From assembly GCA_025354075.1 (NCBI GenBank), contig JANXNO010000445.1, positions 1 through 21,731 on the forward strand: DNA of 21,731 nt, written 5' to 3'. The notes beneath the pieces were generated by a model. The model was not told the origin of the DNA. It made no database searches and was given only the letters and a program-made list of their open reading frames with translations. A program made the translations under genes and the position numbers. This document shows, piece after piece, positions 17,196-21,731 of this stretch (position 1 is its first letter; each line of letters begins with the position of its first letter). The DNA is from Burkholderiales bacterium (GTDB lineage Bacteria; Pseudomonadota; Gammaproteobacteria; Burkholderiales; Casimicrobiaceae).

Positions 17196-18065
17196 ATGTC
17201 CACAATGAACCCGACAGCCACATTAAATTTCCCGGTGCCATCGGCGCTGGGCACCATTGACCAGTACGTCACTGCCGTCAACAAGTATCCGCTGCTCACG
17301 CTTGAGCAAGAGCAGGAACTCGGCATGCGCTGGAAGTACACACAGGACGTCGATTCTGCGCGTCAGCTCGTGATGAGCCACTTGCGCCTCGTCGTCTCGG
17401 TCAGCCGCAATTACATGGGCTACGGCCTGCCGCAGGGTGATCTGGTGCAGGAAGGCAACGTAGGCTTGATGAAAGCAGTGCGTCGTTTTGACCCGGAACG
17501 CGGTGTGCGTCTGGTGAGCTTTGCGCTGCACTGGATTCGCGCTGAAATCCACGAGTACATCCTCAAAAACTGGCGCATGGTCAAGGTCGCAACGACCAAG
17601 GCACAGCGCAAACTGTTCTTCAATCTGCGCTCGATGCGCTCGGGTGAACATGCGCTGACGCAAGCCGAAGCTAAGCGCATCGCCAAAGAACTGAACGTCA
17701 AGCCGGAAGAAGTGTTCGAAATGAACATGCGACTGTCCGGACGCGACATTCCGATGGACGGCACGCCGGACGACAGCGAGTCAGAAGCGATTTCTCCAGT
17801 GGCGTATCTCGCCGCCGATGAGAACGTGGACCCCGCCCGCATCATCGAAGCGCAGGAAACAGGGCGCGTCCAAAGCGAAGGCCTGAAGCGCGCATTGACC
17901 AATCTCGACGAGCGCTCACGCGACATCATCACGCGCCGCTGGCTCGCCGAAGATCAGGAAGAAACGTTGCAAGTGCTCGCTGACAAATACGGCGTGTCCG
18001 CAGAGCGCATTCGTCAGATCGAAGTCAAAGCGATGAAGCAAATGCGCAAGGAAATCGAGAACTAA
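17196..18065 (+). CDS. rpoH: RpoH, heat-shock sigma factor sigma-32
   Basis: With the start at 17196 the protein has 289 residues. It shows sigma-70 region 2 (DLVQEGNVGLMKAVRRFDP, 82-100, and FALHWIRAEIHEYILKNWR), the RpoH-specific box QRKLFFNLR (137-145) and region 4.2 (LADKYGVSAERIRQIEVKAMKQMR). The sigma factor directs RNA polymerase to heat-shock promoters, and its level is set by DnaK/DnaJ and FtsH. Four in-frame ATGs occur (17178, 17187, 17196, 17205); GGGGAG at 17180-17185 is best spaced for 17196. The long leader could fold over the start region and act as a heat sensor, as in other rpoH mRNAs, but this is inference. The CIRCE element adds HrcA control. Confidence 0.96.
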   Translation: MSTMNPTATLNFPVPSALGTIDQYVTAVNKYPLLTLEQEQELGMRWKYTQDVDSARQLVMSHLRLVVSVSRNYMGYGLPQGDLVQEGNVGLMKAVRRFDPERGVRLVSFALHWIRAEIHEYILKNWRMVKVATTKAQRKLFFNLRSMRSGEHALTQAEAKRIAKELNVKPEEVFEMNMRLSGRDIPMDGTPDDSESEAISPVAYLAADENVDPARIIEAQETGRVQSEGLKRALTNLDERSRDIITRRWLAEDQEETLQVLADKYGVSAERIRQIEVKAMKQMRKEIEN

Positions 18066-18074
18066 TAGCGACGC

Positions 18075-18100
18075 GTGGGCAACAAGTTGCCCACCCTACA
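18075..18100. repeat. TAGGGTGGGCAAC-type dispersed palindrome
   Basis: GTGGGCAAC (18075-18083) and GTTGCCCAC (18086-18094) form a near-perfect hairpin followed by CCTACA. On the minus strand it reads TGTAGGGTGGGCAAC, related to the left arm of the element at 7168-7258. It lies between rpoH and its terminator. Confidence 0.6.
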
Positions 18101-18108
18101 CACCACGA

Positions 18109-18135
18109 AGCCCGGCCCACGCCGGGCTTTTTCTT
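18109..18135 (+). terminator. Intrinsic terminator of rpoH
   Basis: AGCCCGGC (18109-18116) and GCCGGGCT (18121-18128) form a perfect 8-base G+C-rich stem with a CCAC loop, followed by TTTTTCTTT. Confidence 0.92.
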
Positions 18136-18272
18136 TGTGAAGTGGTCTATTTTCCGCCGTCATCCTCGCTTGCAGCGGTGATTCATAAAGCCGACCCTTG
18201 CAATCACAGTTCGCACCGCAAACTTTCTATCGTCACGTGTGCTGCACGACAACGACGCCGGATAAAAATCTT

Positions 18273-19310
18273 ATGCTACCCCTCTCCGTCCTCGACCTCT
18301 CCCCCATCGTTGAAGGCAGCAATTCCGCCGAAGCGCTGAAGAACTCGCTCGACCTCGCGCAACATGCCGAAGCGCTCGGCTACAACCGCTACTGGGTCGC
18401 GGAGCATCACAACATGGACGGTGTGGCCAGCTCGGCGACCTCCGTTTTGATCGGCTACATCGCTGCGGGCACGAAGACCCTGCGCATCGGCTCCGGCGGC
18501 ATCATGTTGCCCAACCACGCGCCGCTCGTCATCGCCGAACAATTCGGCACACTCGCCACGATCTACCCCGACCGCATCGACCTCGGCCTTGGCCGCGCGC
18601 CGGGCACCGACCAGATGACCATGCGCGCCCTGCGCCGCACGCTCGCCACGCAAACCGAAGACGACTTCATCGGCGACGTCATCGAACTCGCCGAATACTT
18701 CAAACCGCCGCCCGATCAGCGCCGTCCCGTGCGCGCGATCCCCGGCATCGGCTGCGACGTGCCAATCTGGCTGCTCGGCTCCAGCCTGTACAGCGCGCAG
18801 GTCGCGGCGCACCTCGGCTATCCGTTCGCGTTCGCGTCGCACTTCGCGCCCGCCATGCTCATGCAGGCGCTGGAGATTTATCGCGCCCGCTTCAAACCGA
18901 ACGGCCAGCCCGGCGCGCTCACCAAACCGTACGCGATGGTCGCCGTCAACGTCGTCGTCGCCGACACCGACGACGAAGCCGCGTACCTCTTCACCTCGCT
19001 GCAACAACGCTTCCTCGGCATGCAAACCGGCAAACGCGGCCCACTGCCGAAGCCCATGCCAGTCGCCGAAATGAACGCGCTCGGCTCACCCGCAGAACGC
19101 GCAGGCATGCAGCAAATGCTTACTGTCACCGCTGTAGGCTCAACGTCAACCGTACGCGCGCGACTCGACGAAATCATCGCGCAGACACAGGCCGATGAGC
19201 TCATCATCGCGGGCGCTGTGCATGATCACGCGGCGCGGAAGCGGAGTTATGAGTTGTTGGCGGGGATTGCTGCGTGGCGAATGCGTCCAGACAACGCACT
19301 GGGGTCGTAG
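18273..19310 (+). CDS. Luciferase-like (LLM class) flavin-dependent monooxygenase
   Basis: The protein (345 residues from the ATG at 18273) is a single-domain TIM-barrel flavin oxidoreductase. Family marks are [10 protein letters not shown] near the start, [53 protein letters not shown] and a C-terminal arginine/helix region ([21 protein letters not shown]). Members use reduced FMN and oxygen on varied substrates, and many are housekeeping proteins of unknown substrate. Homologues of this group start at this methionine, so I reject the longer reading to 18198; there is no strong ribosome site. The second half has a higher G+C third-base bias than its neighbours. No partner flavin reductase is beside it. 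Confidence 0.9.
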   Translation: MLPLSVLDLSPIVEGSNSAEALKNSLDLAQHAEALGYNRYWVAEHHNMDGVASSATSVLIGYIAAGTKTLRIGSGGIMLPNHAPLVIAEQFGTLATIYPDRIDLGLGRAPGTDQMTMRALRRTLATQTEDDFIGDVIELAEYFKPPPDQRRPVRAIPGIGCDVPIWLLGSSLYSAQVAAHLGYPFAFASHFAPAMLMQALEIYRARFKPNGQPGALTKPYAMVAVNVVVADTDDEAAYLFTSLQQRFLGMQTGKRGPLPKPMPVAEMNALGSPAERAGMQQMLTVTAVGSTSTVRARLDEIIAQTQADELIIAGAVHDHAARKRSYELLAGIAAWRMRPDNALGS

Positions 19311-19332
19311 CCGCAATGGTTGCAGACACTCT

Positions 19333-19367
19333 ATTTAACGTAAAATGGGAACCAATTAACGTTAAAT
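19333..19367 (+). promoter_or_regulatory. Twin operators of the ParE-type toxin-antitoxin module
   Basis: Two copies of the palindrome ATTTAACGTTAAAT, each with one change, occur at 19333-19346 and 19354-19367. Their centres are 21 bases apart, placing them on the same face of the helix, 11 bases before the antitoxin start. This is the expected layout for autorepression by an antitoxin or antitoxin-toxin complex. No other motif is needed to explain it. Confidence 0.7.
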
Positions 19368-19377
19368 CGGAAATCAC

Positions 19378-19815
19378 ATGCACCAGCTAACGCTAGAGCA
19401 GTTCCGCAGCGGCGCTGAAACAGGAGCGCTACTTTCGGTCACGATTCGCGCCTTAGGCTCGAAGTTTCGCATCGTGGCCGAAACGCGCGGCGGCGATGCT
19501 ACGCTCATCACCAAGCGCGAAAAAGCGCCAAGAGAATTCGCTAACCCGATCAAAGCTTTTTCGTTGTTGAAAGAGTTGGGCATCCAGGAATATCGTGTTG
19601 ATGCTCATGATTGGCGCCCCGAAGAGGCGGCGCTTGACCGGCGTTCCCGGCCCGACCGCGCCGAGGCGCTTCGAGCCTCGCATGACGCCTACGTGCGCAT
19701 GAAGCTGGCGCGAGCGCTGGCAGATCCGCGCCCCGCCATAGCGCATAGCGACGTGATGGCCGAGGCCGACGCGATCATCGCAGCAGCAGAGAGAAAGCCC
19801 GTGCGTGCGGCTTGA
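19378..19815 (+). CDS. Composite antitoxin: partition-associated-like N-terminus plus PaaA2/stability-determinant C-terminus
   Basis: This protein of 145 residues is longer than a usual ParD or PaaA antitoxin. Residues 105-140 (YVRMKLARALADPRPAIAHSDVMAEADAIIAA) match the toxin-binding PaaA2/stability-determinant motif. Residues 1-80 form a second, mixed alpha/beta domain resembling small plasmid partition-associated (ParC-like) proteins, possibly the DNA-binding part, as PaaA2 itself has none. A charged linker (81-104) joins them. The toxin gene starts inside its last codons, so production is coupled. Twin palindromes upstream fit autoregulation. The C-terminal assignment is fairly firm, the N-terminal one is tentative. 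Confidence 0.78.
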   Translation: MHQLTLEQFRSGAETGALLSVTIRALGSKFRIVAETRGGDATLITKREKAPREFANPIKAFSLLKELGIQEYRVDAHDWRPEEAALDRRSRPDRAEALRASHDAYVRMKLARALADPRPAIAHSDVMAEADAIIAAAERKPVRAA

Positions 19816-20086
19816 ATGGAGTGCGTCCGCGCGCGACGATCTGTTAGCCATCATCACCGCAATCGCCGCCGACAAACCGACGGCTGCGCGCAAGTTCAAA
19901 GTTGAGGTAGAGGCGCGTGTTTTCGTGTTGCCGTCCTTTCCAGAAATCGGAAAGGAAAGCACGCGGTACGGAGTCGCGAGTTTGCGTGAACTGGTCGTGC
20001 ACACGAACTACGTGGTGTTCTATCGGTTTGACGCCGTGCGCGTTGAGATCGTCGCCGTCATCCATGCGCACCGGAAATGGCTTTAG
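19805..20086 (+). CDS. RelE/ParE-family toxin
   Basis: The 93-residue protein shows the ParE fold signature: LEWSASARDDLLAIITAIAADKPTAARKF, then FPEIGKESTRYGVASLRELVVHTNYVVFYRFD and VEIVAVIHAHRKWL at the end. ParE toxins poison DNA gyrase while RelE members cut mRNA at the ribosome; the PaaA2-like partner points to the ParE2 group. The start is a GTG at 19805, overlapping the antitoxin gene by 11 bases, the usual coupled arrangement. All the conserved C-terminal residues appear present, so the toxin is probably intact. Confidence 0.87.
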   Translation: MRLEWSASARDDLLAIITAIAADKPTAARKFKVEVEARVFVLPSFPEIGKESTRYGVASLRELVVHTNYVVFYRFDAVRVEIVAVIHAHRKWL

Positions 20087-20126
20087 GGGGCAGCTGGGTG
20101 CGAGACGATGCGCGAACAACGAAGCG

Positions 20127-21308
20127 CTACGCACTCGCGCGCAACTTGGCCGCCAGCGCCGCGAGGCCTGTCGCCTGAACGCCGTCGCGTAACGGAAATG
20201 ATTCGCTGCCCGGATAGACGACGTAGCGCGACTGCACCGCGAGGTCGGCGGTCGCCACGGTAAAGCCGCGCTCTACCGTAGGCGCGGAGGATCGCTTCAC
20301 TTCGATGGCGATTTCTGGCGTGCCGCCGCGCTCGAATACGAGATCGATTTCTGCGCCATCGTGGGTTCGATAGAAATGCGCGCGCCGCGCATTGCCCGCC
20401 GCCTGAATCAGATTTTCAATGACAAACCCTTCGTAGCTGAGGCCCGCCACCGGATGCCCGAGCACGTCGTTCCATGTCGGGAGCTCAAGCAGCGCATGCA
20501 CGATGCCGCTGTCGCGCACATAAACCTTCGGCGTTTTGGTCAGGCGTTTGCCAATGTTCGCGCTCCACGGCGGCAATCGCCGCACCAACTGCAAATCGAT
20601 CAGCAATTCAACGTATCGCGTGAGCGTGGGCGCACCAATGCCAAGGCTCGCGGCGAGGCGCGCCTGATTGAGCAGCGCGCCCTGCTGATGCGCGAGCATG
20701 AGCCACAGACGGCCCAGCGTCTCGGTCGGCATGCGTGGCGCGAACATCGGCACGTCGCGCTCAAGGTACGAGCGGATGAAATCGCGCCGCCAGTCAAGGC
20801 TCGTCGTGTCGCTCGCAGCCAGCAAACTCTCAGGAAAGCCGCCACGCACCCACAGCGTTTGCGCATCAATGCCCGCCGGTTCTGCGTCCAGAATGTCGAC
20901 CGGGCTGATTTCCATGTACGCCACGCGGCCAGCCAACGATTCGGACGACTGCCGCATTAGCTCAAGCGCAGCCGAACCGAGCAACAGAAAGTGACCAAAC
21001 CGTTCTCCCGCCGCGCGACGGTCATCAATGATGCCGCGCAGAATTTCGAACAATCCCGGCAGCCGCTGAATCTCATCGATTACCACCAGCTTGCCCGTCT
21101 GTGCCCGCAAATACGCATCCGCATCATCAAGCCGCCGACGATCCGCCGGGCGCTCCATATCCAGATACACCGCGCCGCCCGGCCAGTCTGACGCAATCTT
21201 CTTCGCAAGCGTGGTCTTGCCCACCTGCCTCGGACCGAGCAAAACGACGGCCGGTACGACCGATCCAAGTCGGCTACGCACTAGATTTTCGACATTTCTC
21301 GCAATCAT
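20127..21308 (-). CDS. AAA_14/DUF4143 family ATPase
   Basis: This 393-residue protein begins with an AAA-type ATPase domain: Walker A GPRQVGKTT (25-33), Walker B LVVIDEIQ, and GSAALELMRQSSESLAGR, a typical sensor region of the family. The C-terminal DUF4143 part includes GRLWLMLAHQQGALLNQARLAASLGI, a winged-helix-like stretch, and a nuclease-fold-like EIDLVFERGG...AIEVKRS motif (catalytic-type E/D...E-x-K). The family is widespread in bacteria and archaea, often near mobile or toxin-antitoxin genes, and has no settled function. The start codon ATG at 21308 sits at the edge of a palindrome and lacks a ribosome site. It is divergent from the Phd gene and convergent with the ParE module. Confidence 0.9.
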   Translation of the reverse strand: MIARNVENLVRSRLGSVVPAVVLLGPRQVGKTTLAKKIASDWPGGAVYLDMERPADRRRLDDADAYLRAQTGKLVVIDEIQRLPGLFEILRGIIDDRRAAGERFGHFLLLGSAALELMRQSSESLAGRVAYMEISPVDILDAEPAGIDAQTLWVRGGFPESLLAASDTTSLDWRRDFIRSYLERDVPMFAPRMPTETLGRLWLMLAHQQGALLNQARLAASLGIGAPTLTRYVELLIDLQLVRRLPPWSANIGKRLTKTPKVYVRDSGIVHALLELPTWNDVLGHPVAGLSYEGFVIENLIQAAGNARRAHFYRTHDGAEIDLVFERGGTPEIAIEVKRSSAPTVERGFTVATADLAVQSRYVVYPGSESFPLRDGVQATGLAALAAKLRASA

Positions 21309-21347
21309 TACCGTAAATCTATCATGTAATAACGGAATTACGGTGAT
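21307..21347. promoter_or_regulatory. Palindromic operator candidate between the ATPase and Phd genes
   Basis: ATTACCGTAA (21307-21316) and TTACGGTGAT (21338-21347) are inverted with one mismatch and centres about 31 bases apart. The left arm touches the start codon of the ATPase. A bound regulator would block that gene. Two TGTCACCAC direct repeats (21352-21360 and 21411-21419) follow. Confidence 0.5.
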
Positions 21348-21456
21348 AATTTGTCACCACTTTAGTCGGCATGCCCCGCGAGATCGCGCTGGAAAACAAA
21401 AATCTTAAGATGTCACCACACCAACCCGCTTATTGCGTCAGACACGGGCAAATATC

Positions 21457-21714
21457 ATGGCAAATCCCGCACATCGCCAAATCGGCGCTACTGACGCAAG
21501 AAATACGCTGAGCGCCCTGCTGGATCGGGTCGAGGCAGGTGAAGAAATCGTCATCACGCGGCGTGGCCGTCCTGTTGCGCGACTCATCTCAGTGGTTGCA
21601 GCAGTCCATGATCGTATCGAAGCCAAACGCGCCGCGGACGCTCTCCTCGCCGCCGCGCGCGGCTGGCGGCTGGACGGCATGACAGTGAATGAGCTCAAGG
21701 CTGAAGGTCGTTGA
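21457..21714 (+). CDS. Phd/YefM-family antitoxin
   Basis: The gene encodes 85 residues from the ATG at 21457. The N-terminal half (IGATDARNTLSALLDRVEAGEEIVITRRGRPVARLISV) is the Phd/YefM DNA-binding and dimerisation domain almost to the letter. The C-terminal tail (AADALLAAARGWRLDGMTVNELKAEGR) is the disordered toxin-neutralising region usual when the partner is a PIN-domain VapC. The toxin gene should lie just downstream: start codons appear at 21722-21728, but the window ends there. A longer reading to 21433 adds a weak leader and is less likely. Confidence 0.88.
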   Translation: MANPAHRQIGATDARNTLSALLDRVEAGEEIVITRRGRPVARLISVVAAVHDRIEAKRAADALLAAARGWRLDGMTVNELKAEGR

Positions 21715-21731
21715 GTATTGAGTGATGATGG

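Noticed and set aside
18276..19025. Minus-strand frame of 249 codons opposite the flavin monooxygenase
   Set aside because: Its Glu/Arg/Val repeats arise from third-position G+C bias of the opposite gene; no domain or start signal.
21722..21731. Possible start of a VapC-type toxin gene after the Phd antitoxin
   Set aside because: Start codons are present at the expected place, but only a few codons remain before the window ends.

Overview
The window looks like a chromosome segment of a betaproteobacterium, most likely of the order Burkholderiales. This rests on a form IC (red-type) RuBisCO operon with its own CbbX activase, a Bug-family solute receptor, an IPTL-CTERM sorted surface protein, and a sigma-32 gene whose promoter carries a CIRCE element. 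No rRNA or tRNA gene and no CRISPR array was seen. I could run no searches, so family names come from motifs and remembered homologues.

Layout. 1-2865: carbon fixation. cbbL, cbbS and cbbX lie on the minus strand (cbbX runs off the left edge), divergent from the LysR-type regulator cbbR across a short A+T-rich control region. 3814-5058: cca, the tRNA CCA-adding enzyme. 5272-9785: a run of minus-strand genes for an arylformamidase-like alpha/beta hydrolase, an EamA-type transporter, an HNH nuclease and an MsbA-like ABC exporter. Several repeat families separate them. 10067-11944: a lone Bug-type periplasmic receptor and a lone ModA-like lipoprotein, convergent on a shared terminator.

12114-15492: three tightly packed plus-strand genes form the most unusual part. 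They encode a zinc-ribbon protein kinase-like protein, a cytoplasmic von Willebrand A protein with an intact MIDAS motif, and a divergent paralogue of adenylosuccinate synthetase. The last keeps the catalytic core but has a rebuilt amino-acid-binding loop and an altered guanine-recognition motif. The arrangement recalls the kinase/VWA signalling triads near tellurite-resistance loci, but with a nucleotide ligase in place of a phosphatase. I know of no named system with this content.

15715-16650: a secreted IPTL-CTERM protein. 16651-18135: a long regulatory region with CIRCE over the core promoter, then rpoH and its terminator. 18273-19310: a luciferase-like flavin monooxygenase. 19333-21731: a small defence or stability island with a composite-antitoxin/ParE module, an AAA_14/DUF4143 ATPase and a Phd-type antitoxin, each near palindromic operator candidates.

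Two intergenic copies of a roughly 125-base nested-palindrome element (5145-5266 and 9834-9959) share stems and position of structure. They look like an undescribed structured repeat.
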